A stretch of 64,000 bases of DNA, from positions 95,599-159,598 of the forward strand of contig CAZEMP010000002.1 of the NCBI GenBank assembly GCA_964513515.1. Reading direction: 5' to 3'. Source of the stretch: Bog-1340 sp964513515. Lineage in GTDB: Bacteria; Patescibacteriota; Minisyncoccia; Phycocordibacterales; GWA1-40-21. The notes below the pieces were generated by a model that saw nothing but the letters and a program-made list of their open reading frames with translations, did not search any database and was not told the origin of the DNA. Shown here in pieces: positions 7,796 through 15,675 of this stretch. The position numbers and the translations under genes are program-made. Numbering within the stretch: position 1 is the first letter of the stretch; each line of letters starts with the position of its first letter.

Positions 7796-9310
7796 TTAAC
7801 TAACCTTATGGCTTTTTCTTATTACTTTTAATTCTTCTTCATTTTCAATTTCTTTCTTCTTTTTCCCTTCTTCCCCAAGTTCCTTTAGTTCTTTTTCTGG
7901 AAGTTTAATAAGTTTTATCGCACGTCCATTCAAGTATTCTTCAATATTTAATTTAGGGTTTTCTAATACTTCTTCTAAAAGCGCATGTAAAACGAAGCCT
8001 ATTTTTGGGCCCGGATTCTCCTTTGTCACTTCCATAATTTTTCTTCCATCAATCTTTAGCATACCAACAGATATTGGATCACGTAGAGCCTCATCTATCA
8101 TCGCATGATATTTTCTAAGTCTATATGGCTCTGCTTTTGGTCTTCCTGTTCCTATTCTGTCACAGACACGAAGATCCATCAGATCCCAAATATTATCTTT
8201 TCCAATTTTTACAATAACTCTTCTTACTGCAGAAAGTGTTATCTGTGCAGTATCTGAGAAGAACATATGCATTCTTACAAGTTTTGTTACCTTCTCAATA
8301 ACTTTTTGTGAGTATCTCAAATCTTGCAAGATTTTCTCTGTCATCTTTGCACCAACCACCTCATGTCCATAGAAGCTCCAGGTTTTTGAACCTTCTTCAC
8401 CTTTTCTTCTCGATTTAGGTTTACCAATATCATGTAAAAGTGACGAAAGTCTCAATTCTAGGCTCCATTTTCTGTCTGCTGCACATTGTAAAGCTACCAA
8501 TGAATGTTCCCATACATCATATTTGTGTGCACCACCTTGTTCAATACCTATTGTTTTTTCTAGTTCAGGTATTATATATCTCAACAGTCCAAATTTATTA
8601 CATAATTTTAGTCCATCCATTGGACTGTCTGACAAAATTATTTTTGTAAATTCATCTCTAACTCTTTCTTTTGCAATTTTTGAAAGAAGATGTGATTCTT
8701 CAAGCAGTGCTTTTTCCGTATCCTTTTCAATTTCAAAGCCAACATAGTTTCCTATTCTTACTGCTCGCAATATTCTAAGACCATCTTCTTGAAACCTTTC
8801 ATGAGGATTACCAACAGTTCTAAGCACTTTATTTTTTAAGTCTTCTTGTCCTTTAAATAGGTCCACAACCTGTCCTTTATAGTAATCTTTTTGACTTCCT
8901 TCCCCATCAACATTTAAAGCTATAGCATTTATAGTGAAGTCTCTTCTTTTTAGATCATCCTCTAATTTACCACTAAAAGTAACCTTATCTGGTCTTCTAT
9001 TATCAGAGTATTCAGATTCTAGTCTATAAGGAGTAACCTCAATAACCTTAAGTGTTTCATCAGAAACTGTTTCGTCCACCACACCAACAGTTCCATAATT
9101 ATTTTCATAAAAAGTATCTGGAAATATTCTTATAATATCATCTGGCTTGGCATTTGTAGTAAAATCCCAATCTTTTGGTTTAACATTTAACAAAATATCA
9201 CGAACACAACCCCCTATTAGATAGGCTTCATACCCAGCATTCTTTAATTTTTGTGAAACTTCCAAAACTTCTTTAGGGATTGGACCGTATTCTGCTGTAG
9301 TTTTTTTCAT
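7796..9310 (-). CDS. cca: CCA tRNA nucleotidyltransferase
   Basis: Adds the 3' CCA to tRNAs, which none of the 11 tRNA genes here encode completely. N-terminal class II nucleotidyltransferase domain with AYLIGGCVRDILL and DWDFTT (metal-binding DxD), RRPDKVTFSGK and RRDFTINAIA, then the RNA-binding helices (ERFQEDGLRILRAVR) and a C-terminal HD domain (SSLLHDIGKPKSR, YGHEVVGAKM). 504 aa, as in HD-containing bacterial enzymes. A TAAAAT box ends 7 bases before the ATG (possible leaderless start). Confidence 0.96.
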   Translation of the reverse strand: MKKTTAEYGPIPKEVLEVSQKLKNAGYEAYLIGGCVRDILLNVKPKDWDFTTNAKPDDIIRIFPDTFYENNYGTVGVVDETVSDETLKVIEVTPYRLESEYSDNRRPDKVTFSGKLEDDLKRRDFTINAIALNVDGEGSQKDYYKGQVVDLFKGQEDLKNKVLRTVGNPHERFQEDGLRILRAVRIGNYVGFEIEKDTEKALLEESHLLSKIAKERVRDEFTKIILSDSPMDGLKLCNKFGLLRYIIPELEKTIGIEQGGAHKYDVWEHSLVALQCAADRKWSLELRLSSLLHDIGKPKSRRKGEEGSKTWSFYGHEVVGAKMTEKILQDLRYSQKVIEKVTKLVRMHMFFSDTAQITLSAVRRVIVKIGKDNIWDLMDLRVCDRIGTGRPKAEPYRLRKYHAMIDEALRDPISVGMLKIDGRKIMEVTKENPGPKIGFVLHALLEEVLENPKLNIEEYLNGRAIKLIKLPEKELKELGEEGKKKKEIENEEELKVIRKSHKVS

Positions 9311-9372
9311 TAGGGCAATTTTATTATATTTTTTGATTTTTAGCTAGTTTAAGGTATTATTCAAAAGCAGTC

Positions 9373-9444
9373 GCACTCGTGGTGAAATGGATATCACAAC
9401 AGTCTTCGAAATTGTAGTTGTAGGTTCAATTCCTACCGAGTGCA
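9373..9444 (+). tRNA. tRNA-Arg(TCG)
   Basis: Acceptor GCACTCG/CGAGTGC, D-arm TGGTGAAATGGATATCA, anticodon loop CTTCGAA (TCG), T-loop TTCAATT, discriminator A. CCA not encoded. A hairpin with GCAC/GTGC and flanking AT follows at about 9452-9492 and may terminate it. Confidence 0.93.
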
Positions 9445-9524
9445 CAATGTAAATAAATTAAAAAGCACCTGAAACATATAGTGCTTATTTAACCTACCAC
9501 CTTCTATTATTCGAACAAGTGTGC

Positions 9525-9530
9525 TATACT
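9525..9530 (+). promoter_or_regulatory. -10 box of the HTH/endonuclease-like gene (leaderless)
   Basis: TGCTATACT (extended -10) ends 9 bases before the ATG at 9540, so transcription should begin at or next to the start codon. Confidence 0.6.
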
Positions 9531-9539
9531 TATATAGGT

Positions 9540-10202
9540 ATGAACAATCTTACTAAAAAGAAAAATGCTGTTCAATTGAGAAAACATGGAAAAAGCTATG
9601 GCGAAATTAGTAAAATCTTAAATATTCCAAAAAGTACCCTGTCAGGGTGGTTTTCAAAAGTTAACTGGTCAGATGAAATAAGGAAAAAACTCAATGAAAG
9701 TATGTTGCCTATACATGTAGATCGTTTAAAAAAAATGAATATTGTTCGCAGAAATAATCTAAATGAGCTTTATATAAATGCAAGGAAAGAAGCGGCTGAA
9801 GAATTGAAAAAATTAATAAATAATCCCCTGTTCATGTTTGGATTGGCACTATACTGGGGTGAAGGAGACAAAGTAACAAAATATCAAATAAGAATAACTA
9901 ACTCGGATCCAGAAATTATCAGATCCTTTAAAATTTTTCTAGAAAGATTTTGTAACGGGAAAAATGAAAAAATATGGTCTGCTTTATTAATTTATCCAGA
10001 TTTAGACTCAGATACTTGCATAAGTTACTGGTCTAAAGAAATAGGTTTAGATAAAAAATGTTTTACAAAAAGTACAGTCATAAAGGGAAAACACAAAACA
10101 AATAAACTGGCTAACGGTATATGTATTTTGGGAATAAGTAGTAGATTTTTAAAAGAGAAGATGTTAGAATGGCTTCGTTTAGTTCCAGATTATATCGAAT
10201 AA
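9540..10202 (+). CDS. HTH protein with LAGLIDADG-like domain
   Basis: 220 aa from the ATG at 9540, chosen because an extended -10 box sits right before it. N-terminal helix-turn-helix (residues about 10-45, GKSYGEISKILNIPKSTLSG). After a charged linker comes MFGLALYWGEGDKVTKYQI and NSDPEIIRSFKIFLERFC, which resemble the LAGLIDADG-type homing-endonuclease fold, though I cannot verify catalytic acids. It sits between tRNA-Arg(TCG) and tRNA-Gly(GCC), a typical place for a homing-type or regulatory gene. Possible roles: DNA-binding regulator or former homing endonuclease. Confidence 0.6.
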   Translation: MNNLTKKKNAVQLRKHGKSYGEISKILNIPKSTLSGWFSKVNWSDEIRKKLNESMLPIHVDRLKKMNIVRRNNLNELYINARKEAAEELKKLINNPLFMFGLALYWGEGDKVTKYQIRITNSDPEIIRSFKIFLERFCNGKNEKIWSALLIYPDLDSDTCISYWSKEIGLDKKCFTKSTVIKGKHKTNKLANGICILGISSRFLKEKMLEWLRLVPDYIE

Positions 10203-10209
10203 TAAAGAT

Positions 10210-10280
10210 GCGGGCATGGTTTAGTGGTAAAACGGGTCCTTGCCAAGGACCAGTCGAGGTTTCGATTACCTCTGCCCGCA
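10210..10280 (+). tRNA. tRNA-Gly(GCC)
   Basis: Acceptor GCGGGCA/TGCCCGC, D-arm TGGTTTAGTGGTAAAA, anticodon loop TTGCCAA (GCC), T-arm GAGGT-TTCGATT-ACCTC, discriminator A. No encoded CCA. Begins 7 bases after the stop of the preceding gene. Confidence 0.95.
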
Positions 10281-10286
10281 CAACAA

Positions 10287-10320
10287 TAATGACCTGGCCG
10301 GGTCGTTTTTTTGTTTTTTA
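10287..10320 (+). terminator. Terminator of tRNA-Gly(GCC)
   Basis: GACC-TGGCCG-GGTC stem (10291-10304) followed by a run of seven T. This tRNA has a plain terminator and no tail unit. Confidence 0.8.
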
Positions 10321-10799
10321 AAACCTAATAAAGTTTTTTAATCAAAATTATATAAAACTTTAAGAAATTCAGAATAATTTTTATTAATTAGTATGATTAG
10401 ATAAAAATTATTTATTTTTTTTGAGAATTTTTTCTGAAATTTAAAAAATTTTATAAACTTTTTAAAAAGACAGTTAAATTATCTTAATAGACACATAACA
10501 ACACAATTTAGCAAAAAAGTAATATTAATCATATTTATACGTTTTAAAATAAGGCTATTTTTTGATCAAACTGTGGATAACTATGTGTATATGTTAATTA
10601 AAGACAGCTATTGGCGGTCTTATAAAAACCGTGACTTTATAGTCTTTTATTGAATATATGGCTATAAATATGGTTTATTATCAAATATAGTCCTTAATAT
10701 TTAGAATGTCTGATAAGAGTGTTTCTAAGTAACACTCACCTTGTTTCATGTGAAATGTTGGAGTAATAAATATCTTTGAATCTGCTATAATTAAATAAA
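10321..10799. other. AT-rich gene-free region, left part of a candidate replication origin
   Basis: Extremely AT-rich. It carries a DnaA-box-like word TGTGGATAA (10572-10580, reverse complement of TTATCCACA), then about 80 bases on the motif ATATGGCTATAAATATGG (around 10655-10672), and a parS-like palindrome (10742-10757). The same combination of DnaA-like word plus GGCTATAAATA motif recurs at 11511-11550 and 11878-11945 on the other side of yraN. An extended -10 TGCTATAAT (10783-10791) precedes yraN. Confidence 0.5.
10742..10757. promoter_or_regulatory. parS-like site 1
   Basis: TGTTTCATGTGAAATG, 13 of 16 positions equal to the ParB-binding consensus TGTTTCACGTGAAACA. Upstream of yraN. Confidence 0.5.
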
Positions 10800-11201
10800 T
10801 TGAATACTAAGCATAATAATAAAAAAGTAGGGAATTTAGGGGAAGAGCTTGCTTGCAGGTTTCTTATGAAACATGATTTTAGGGTATTAGATAGGAATTA
10901 TCTAAAGAAATGTGGAGAAATAGACATAATAGCATTAAAATACAATAGAATAAGGTTTATTGAGGTAAAGTCTGTTTCATGCGAAACATTGCCAGAATTA
11001 GAGGCTGTAAACATAGACTTTAGACCAGAAGACAATGTTCATCCATGGAAACTGCAACGCTTAGTAAAAACAATACAACTTTATCTTTCAGAAAAAGACG
11101 TTTCACCTGAAACTGATTGGCAAATAGACATAATAACAGTTTACATAGACAAAATAAGGCTTATTTCAAGAGTGTGTATATTAGAAAATATAATACAGTA
11201 A
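10800..11201 (+). CDS. yraN: YraN family (UPF0102) endonuclease-like protein
   Basis: 133 aa, TTG start taken because an extended -10 box ends 9 bases before it. Family text: KKVGNLGEELACRFLMKHDF, RNYLKKCGEIDIIALKYNRI and RFIEVKS, i.e. the restriction-endonuclease-like core (E-x-n-GEIDII ... EVK). Function of the family is not well defined; a nuclease in DNA repair or recombination is suspected. The gene contains two of the three parS-like sites in this region and is closed by a hairpin terminator. Confidence 0.87.
   Translation: MNTKHNNKKVGNLGEELACRFLMKHDFRVLDRNYLKKCGEIDIIALKYNRIRFIEVKSVSCETLPELEAVNIDFRPEDNVHPWKLQRLVKTIQLYLSEKDVSPETDWQIDIITVYIDKIRLISRVCILENIIQ
10973..10988. promoter_or_regulatory. 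parS-like site 2 (inside yraN)
   Basis: TGTTTCATGCGAAACA, 14 of 16 positions equal to the parS consensus, overlapping codons of yraN. Confidence 0.6.
11099..11114. promoter_or_regulatory. parS-like site 3 (inside yraN)
   Basis: CGTTTCACCTGAAACT, 13 of 16 positions equal to the parS consensus, 110 bases after site 2. Confidence 0.5.
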
Positions 11202-11212
11202 TTTCTTACTAA

Positions 11213-11249
11213 TAAGAAAGCGCCCATGTTTCAGGGCGCGTTTTCTTAT
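11213..11249. terminator. Bidirectional terminator between yraN and a minus-strand RNA
   Basis: TAAGAAAGCGCCC / GGGCGCGTTTTCTTA around an 8-base loop. T-rich on the right for yraN, and on the complementary strand for the leftward RNA. Confidence 0.85.
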
Positions 11250-11465
11250 CGGTAGATAGTTTTTAGTTATCTCCCGATAACGAGATAGCTCTCTCCTTGT
11301 CGGGAAATCCTTACCTTGGACTTCCTCAGGACAGACGTCGACTCTCTCCAGACGAAGGACTGAATCTTCAGCGATCCAGATTCCTTCTTGTCAGACTGGT
11401 GATTCGTGGACTTTCGCACTGGGATTCCTCCCATTTTTTGTTGTGCGTCAAGAGCCTCCCAGTGC
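11213..11465 (-). ncRNA. Candidate structured noncoding RNA (leftward)
   Basis: No ORF, GC-richer than its surroundings. Read leftward: promoter-like TTGTTT (11490-11495), 17 bases, TAGAAT (11467-11472). Then a hairpin GCACTGGGA ... TCCCAGTGC, several shorter helices, a hairpin TTATCGG-GAGATA ... TATCT-CCGATAA, and the shared terminator. About 250 nt. It contains GAGGAAGTCC, reminiscent of the P4 word of RNase P RNA, but lacks the partner word. I cannot assign it to a known RNA. Confidence 0.45.
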
Positions 11466-12039
11466 TATTCTATCATAATAAAGGACAAAAAACAAAAGGA
11501 CATACAGCTGTTGATAACTAAAGTATAAAATATGGCTATAAATAAGGTTTAATAGGAAATGAAAAAACCGCACCAAAGTCGGATTGACACTTGCTGCGGC
11601 TGCGAAAGCGGAAACCTCGTCATTTATCATTATCCCTGTTTTTACCTTTTTATCTTAGAACATAAAAAATTTGTGGTAATTTTAGGGAAGGAAAGTAATG
11701 ATAGATAACCAAATCAACCTTTCATTTCGAAGATTAGCTAGATCTTCTAAAGAAAGAACATATTGCATTTAGGTGTAAAGGAGGACAAGAGAGTTGTTGC
11801 GGACTCTGTTTGTCTAACACCCAAAACTTATCCGTTTACTATTATATGTCCTTTAAAAAATATGTAAAGGACAAATATGTGGATAACTTATGTAATTATG
11901 TCCTATATAGAATATGGCTAATAATATGACTATAATTGTATTTTTTACTTTATATAAAATTTAATAATATTTTTCATCAATGTAATTTTAGAAATTTATT
12001 TATATTTTTGTTTACTTTAATAAATTATATTTTTTCTAT
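11466..12039. other. AT-rich gene-free region, right part of the candidate origin
   Basis: Holds two more modules of DnaA-like word plus AT motif: GTTGATAAC (about 11513) with ATGGCTATAAATAAGG, and TGTGGATAA (11878-11886) with ATATGGCTAATAATATG. The word AAAGGACA or its complement recurs at about 11480, 11495, 11848, 11866 and 11907. Also a plus-strand stem-loop (about 11771-11825, GGACAAGAGAGT / ACTCTGTTTGTCT) and a leftward hairpin with T-run (CCGCA/TGCGG, around 11570-11605). No protein gene is convincing. Confidence 0.5.
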
Positions 12040-12068
12040 TTGACACGGTTATTTAATAGGAATATAAT
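12040..12068 (+). promoter_or_regulatory. Strong sigma-70-type promoter
   Basis: Perfect TTGACA (12040-12045), 17-base spacer, perfect TATAAT (12063-12068). It is the best consensus promoter in the window and has no ORF behind it, only a structured segment with a terminator. Confidence 0.85.
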
Positions 12069-12071
12069 TTA

Positions 12072-12307
12072 GCTGTAGATCACTAGCAATGCTACTGATC
12101 TATACTACCTGATTGCAGAATCAGGGCGTATCGGGAGAATAATCATTCATTTGATTTGCTTCCCAGTCCGTGTGGTTTGTGACTTTATGTCCGGACTTTA
12201 AACTACCACACCCAGTTCTTTTTAAATCTATATAGCTCATAGACCTATATAGTAGCAACCATTTGCTCCCATTAGTCTATGCAGCCACCTTCGGGTCGGC
12301 TGTTTTT
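12072..12307 (+). ncRNA. Candidate structured noncoding RNA (about 235 nt)
   Basis: Starts right behind a consensus promoter and ends at an intrinsic terminator (GCC ... TTCG ... GGC plus T-run, ending 12307). Helices visible: TAGATCA/TGATCTA, CCTGATT/AATCAGG with loop GCAG, AGTCCG/CGGACT, GTGTGGT/ACCACAC, TATATAG/CTATATA, and end pairing GCTGTA (12072-12077) with TGCAGC (12280-12285) that competes with the terminator stem. Size would suit a 6S-like or other housekeeping RNA, but no diagnostic word was recognised. Confidence 0.65.
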
Positions 12308-12317
12308 AATTATTTTT

Positions 12318-13082
12318 TTATTTGAGCTCCAATAATATTGGACAGTGATCTGATCCCATAACACTGTCTAATATCTCAGCTTTTTTTATACGGTCTTTAA
12401 GTGAATCAGAAACAAAAAAATAGTCTATGCGCCAACCAATATTCCTATCTCTTGCATAAGTTTTCATATCCCACCAACTATATTGAATTTTTTTAGGATA
12501 TAGATTACGAAATGTATCCATATATCCATGCGATACTACTTTATCAATCCACTCTCTTTCCATCGGTAAAAAACCAGTGTGTTTTTCATTTTCTTTTGGT
12601 CGAGACAAATCTATTTCATTATGAGCAGTATTTACATCTCCACAAAAAATCACATTTTTCCCTTTCCTCTTTAGCTTATCGATAAATTTTAGAAATTCAT
12701 CATAATATTCCATTTTGTATTTAAGTCTTTCAGGGCCACCACCACCATTTGGAAAATATACATTTAAAAGTACAAAGTCCTTATAATAAGCCACCAAAGT
12801 ACGTCCTTCATCATCAAATTTTGGTATTCCTATACCGTATTCTATCTTTTCCGGTTCAATTTTTGAGAAAATAGCTACACCGCTATATCCCTTTTTCATT
12901 TTTGAGTGATCGAAATATGCATGATATCCAATAGGAGATCTGACTTCTGGTGGAAGTTGTTCAGGATGAGCTTTTGTTTCTTGTAGACAAAAAATATCTG
13001 GGTCAATTTCAAAAATAGAATCAAAAGATCCCTTTTTGTGAACTGCTCTCAAACCATTTACATTCCAAGACAATAATTTCAT
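12318..13082 (-). CDS. xthA: Exodeoxyribonuclease III / AP endonuclease
   Basis: Base-excision-repair nuclease of the exonuclease III family (254 aa). Motifs in order: LLSWNVNGLRAV, DIFCLQETKA (catalytic Glu), YHAYFDHSKMKKGYSGVAIF, NVYFPNGG, FCGDVNTAHNEIDL (Asp and Asn), WWDMKTYARDRNIGWRIDYF and GSDHCPI (catalytic Asp-His). Complete. TACAAT ends 8 bases before the ATG, again a leaderless-type start. Confidence 0.96.
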   Translation of the reverse strand: MKLLSWNVNGLRAVHKKGSFDSIFEIDPDIFCLQETKAHPEQLPPEVRSPIGYHAYFDHSKMKKGYSGVAIFSKIEPEKIEYGIGIPKFDDEGRTLVAYYKDFVLLNVYFPNGGGGPERLKYKMEYYDEFLKFIDKLKRKGKNVIFCGDVNTAHNEIDLSRPKENEKHTGFLPMEREWIDKVVSHGYMDTFRNLYPKKIQYSWWDMKTYARDRNIGWRIDYFFVSDSLKDRIKKAEILDSVMGSDHCPILLELK

Positions 13083-13190
13083 ACAGAGCTATTGTACTAT
13101 ATTTTATAGACTATAGCAGTATTTTAATTCAAGTAATGTTTATGATATAATCTGCTGTATTATTAGAAACTAACTAAATTTATAAATTAT

Positions 13191-13562
13191 ATGAAAAAAA
13201 TTATTGCGATTTTATCAGCCTTTTTATTACCGGTAGTATCTTTTGCTCAAAGCTACGGTTTTAGAATGATGGATTATGGAAATAAAGGATATGGATATGG
13301 TGAGGCAGGATCTGGCTGTTTAATGCCTGGACTTATGTCTTTCTTGTTTATTATACCAATGCTCGGAGGAGTGGTTGTGGTAGCGCTATTTATCTTTTGG
13401 GTATTAATGCTTGTTGATGCAATTAAAAACTCTTCAGAAAAAATGAAAATAGCTTGGGTACTTGTGATTATCTTTACACACATTGTTGGTGCCTTTATAT
13501 ATTATTTTGTAGAAAAGAGACCAAGAGATCAAAAGGGAGGTCACGAACATTCAGATAAATAA
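13191..13562 (+). CDS. Small membrane protein with PLDc_N-like domain
   Basis: 123 aa. Signal peptide MKKIIAILSAFLLPVVSFAQ, a short Gly/Tyr-rich segment, then two membrane helices separated by LVDAIKNSSEKMKIAWVLV, the arrangement of the phospholipase-D-nuclease N-terminal (PLDc_N) domain found in cardiolipin synthases and as stand-alone membrane proteins. His-rich cytoplasmic tail. Role unknown. Terminator directly behind. Confidence 0.7.
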   Translation: MKKIIAILSAFLLPVVSFAQSYGFRMMDYGNKGYGYGEAGSGCLMPGLMSFLFIIPMLGGVVVVALFIFWVLMLVDAIKNSSEKMKIAWVLVIIFTHIVGAFIYYFVEKRPRDQKGGHEHSDK

Positions 13563-13568
13563 AAATTA

Positions 13569-13610
13569 AACTAAAAACCACCCCGTAAGACTTCGGGGCG
13601 GTTTTTAGTT
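13569..13610. terminator. Bidirectional terminator
   Basis: AACTAAAAACC-CCCCG / CGGGG-GGTTTTTAGTT between two convergent genes; it overlaps the stop of the recombinase gene. Confidence 0.9.
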
Positions 13611-14561
13611 TTTCTTATTATGAAAATTTTTATGAATATCTCTCAGATGTTTGTCGGTAATATGTGTATATATCTGGGTTGTAGCTATATTTGCGTGACC
13701 AAGCATCGTTTGTACAGAGCGTAAGTCTGCACCATTACTCAAAAGATCTGTAGCAAAAATGTGACGAAGTACGTGGGGAGTTACCTTTTTTGATATTCCA
13801 GATTTTGTAGCATAGAATTTAATTATTCTTTCTACAGAGCGTGGAGTCAATGCATTAGATATTTCATTTTGTTTCGTATCGAGCTTTTTTATTGGTGAAG
13901 CAATTTGAACAAAAAGAGCGTCTGACATATCATCTCTTTTATCTAAATACATTTTTAATGCTTCTTTTGCCTCATTTGAAATAAAAACCACTCGAACTTT
14001 TTCTCCTTTTCCTCTGATTGATAGTTCATCTATTTTTAAATTAATATCTCTTGGTAGGGAACATAGCTCAGAAACACGTAGACCCGTGGAAAATAGAAGT
14101 TCTAAAATAGCCTTATCTCGCAAGCCTTTTAGAGTGCTAGTGCCTGGAGATTTTAAAATTTTATCCAAATCTTCTCGAGAAATAAGGTCTAAGGATCTCT
14201 CGCCAACTTTTGCGAGCTCTATTCTCTCTGGAGACATCGTTTTTATACCAATTTTATTTGCAAATTTTAAATATGCTCGCAGAGCAATCAAATAATAGTT
14301 TTGAGTTCTTTTTTTTAAAGTCTCCGAACGGCCATCTCTTTGATAAAGCTTTTTTCCATTATTTTGTTTAACGACCTGTCTATTTAAAAAGAGTCTGTAC
14401 TCTCTAAACATATTATCAGTAATATCTTCTGGATTTATATCCCTAGCAAATTCTATAAATTTATCTATATATCTATTGTAATTTACAACAGTCTTTATGC
14501 TTCGACCCCTTTCTATTTCTATATATTCAAGAAATTGTCTTTTAAGTTCAGATAGTTTCAT
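13605..14561 (-). CDS. xerC: Tyrosine recombinase XerC/XerD-like
   Basis: 318 aa site-specific recombinase, likely the chromosome-dimer resolvase. N-terminal SAM-like core-binding domain (about 1-100), catalytic domain with R162 (FSTGLRVSEL), K185 (RGKGEK), H263 and R266 (TPHVLRHIFA), H289 (LGHAN) and nucleophile Y298 (TQIYTHI): all residues present. Alone on its strand between a membrane protein and rpsO. Because only one Xer is visible, it may serve as a single-recombinase system, and it is the only obvious DNA-integrating enzyme in this window. Confidence 0.93.
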   Translation of the reverse strand: MKLSELKRQFLEYIEIERGRSIKTVVNYNRYIDKFIEFARDINPEDITDNMFREYRLFLNRQVVKQNNGKKLYQRDGRSETLKKRTQNYYLIALRAYLKFANKIGIKTMSPERIELAKVGERSLDLISREDLDKILKSPGTSTLKGLRDKAILELLFSTGLRVSELCSLPRDINLKIDELSIRGKGEKVRVVFISNEAKEALKMYLDKRDDMSDALFVQIASPIKKLDTKQNEISNALTPRSVERIIKFYATKSGISKKVTPHVLRHIFATDLLSNGADLRSVQTMLGHANIATTQIYTHITDKHLRDIHKNFHNKKN

Positions 14562-14635
14562 TCATTACCATTTTACCATGTCGCAAAATATTTTAAAGGT
14601 TAAAGGTTGCATTTAGCAAATAAATGTGATATCCT

Positions 14636-14905
14636 ATGGCCATGTTAACAAAGGCCAAAAAACAGAAAGTAATAAAAGAAGTAGCAATACATGCCACAGA
14701 TACTGGTTCTCCAGAGGTTCAAATCGCTATGCTTTCTAAGAGAATTGATGAATTAACTAAGCATTTAAAGAAAAACGCTAAAGATAATCACTCAAGAAGA
14801 GGACTACTTGGAATGGTAGCCGACAGAAGAAGACATTTGAAATACTTACAAAAGACTTCTGTGAAAAGATACGATGCGATAATGAAGACAGTGGGACTTA
14901 AGTAA
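14636..14905 (+). CDS. rpsO: Ribosomal protein S15
   Basis: 30S subunit protein binding 16S rRNA central domain. 89 aa, text TGSPEVQIAMLSKRIDELTK, HSRRGLLGMVADRRRHLKYL. Complete. Met-3 (14642) is an alternative start that would match family N-termini (MLTKAKKQK). Confidence 0.97.
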   Translation: MAMLTKAKKQKVIKEVAIHATDTGSPEVQIAMLSKRIDELTKHLKKNAKDNHSRRGLLGMVADRRRHLKYLQKTSVKRYDAIMKTVGLK

Positions 14906-14949
14906 AACCAAAGAAAAAAACTGCTTCCATGCAGTTTTTTTCTTTGGTT
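14906..14949 (+). terminator. Terminator of rpsO
   Basis: AACCAAAGAAAAAAACTGC / GCAGTTTTTTTCTTTGGTT with a 6-base loop, overlapping the stop region. Confidence 0.9.
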
Positions 14950-15027
14950 TTAGATTCATGATTCAAGATTTACGATTCATGATATAATTCCGAATAGGTC
15001 GAATTAATAGAAATAATTTTAATATAT

Positions 15028-15549
15028 ATGTCAGTAATTAAACATAAGAGCCAAAGAGTTGGAATTTTTATAGATACACAAAATATTTATCATTCTGCAA
15101 AGAATTTATATGGTGCAAAAGTAAATTTTGGACAAGTAGTAAAGGATGCTTTAGACGGAAGATTTTTGATAAGAGCAACAGCTTATGTGATAACAACAGA
15201 ATCAGGAGATGAAAAGAATTTTTTTGAAGCTTTGAGTAAGGTTGGAATCACTACAAAAACAAAAAATTTACAGATTTTTGCCGGAGGTTCTAAAAAAGCA
15301 GATTGGGATGTGGCGATGGCAATAGATGCTATCTCACTTTCACCGAAGCTTGATGCGGTTATTCTAGTAACAGGGGATGGAGACTTTATTCCACTTGTAG
15401 AATATCTAAGAGTGACACAAGGATGTCAGGTGGAACTGGTATCTTTTGGTAAATCAACATCATCGAAACTTATTGAGGTTGTGGATGACTTTATGGATCT
15501 AGATAAGAATCCATATAAGTATATGATCGGGCAGGGGAAAAGAAGATAG
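15028..15549 (+). CDS. NYN-domain (LabA/DUF88-type) protein, probable RNase
   Basis: 173 aa. PIN-like NYN fold: RVGIFIDTQNIYHSAK (first Asp and Asn), KADWDVAMAIDAI (Asp), AVILVTGDGDFIPLVEYLR (GDGDF acidic cluster) and VELVSFGKSTSSKLIEVVD. All acidic positions look intact, so an active metal-dependent ribonuclease is plausible; the target is unknown. Monocistronic with a strong terminator. Confidence 0.88.
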   Translation: MSVIKHKSQRVGIFIDTQNIYHSAKNLYGAKVNFGQVVKDALDGRFLIRATAYVITTESGDEKNFFEALSKVGITTKTKNLQIFAGGSKKADWDVAMAIDAISLSPKLDAVILVTGDGDFIPLVEYLRVTQGCQVELVSFGKSTSSKLIEVVDDFMDLDKNPYKYMIGQGKRR

Positions 15550-15594
15550 AAAAAAGTATAAGGGTCCAATATAAGTATAAGGAAAATCCATGAT

Positions 15595-15630
15595 AAAAAA
15601 AGGCGGTTCGCATCGCGAACCGCCTTTTTG
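15595..15630 (+). terminator. Terminator of the NYN gene
   Basis: AAAAAGGCGGTTCGC / GCGAACCGCCTTTTT, ATC loop, T-run. Confidence 0.9.
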
Positions 15631-15675
15631 TATCACAATAGACTTTTAGACTATAAAACTATAATATAGTTTTAT

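Noticed and set aside
11213..11465. RNase P RNA gene because of GAGGAAGTCC and GAAAGTCC
   Set aside because: No ACAGAA...GGCTTA partner and the overall helices do not fit the P4 core.
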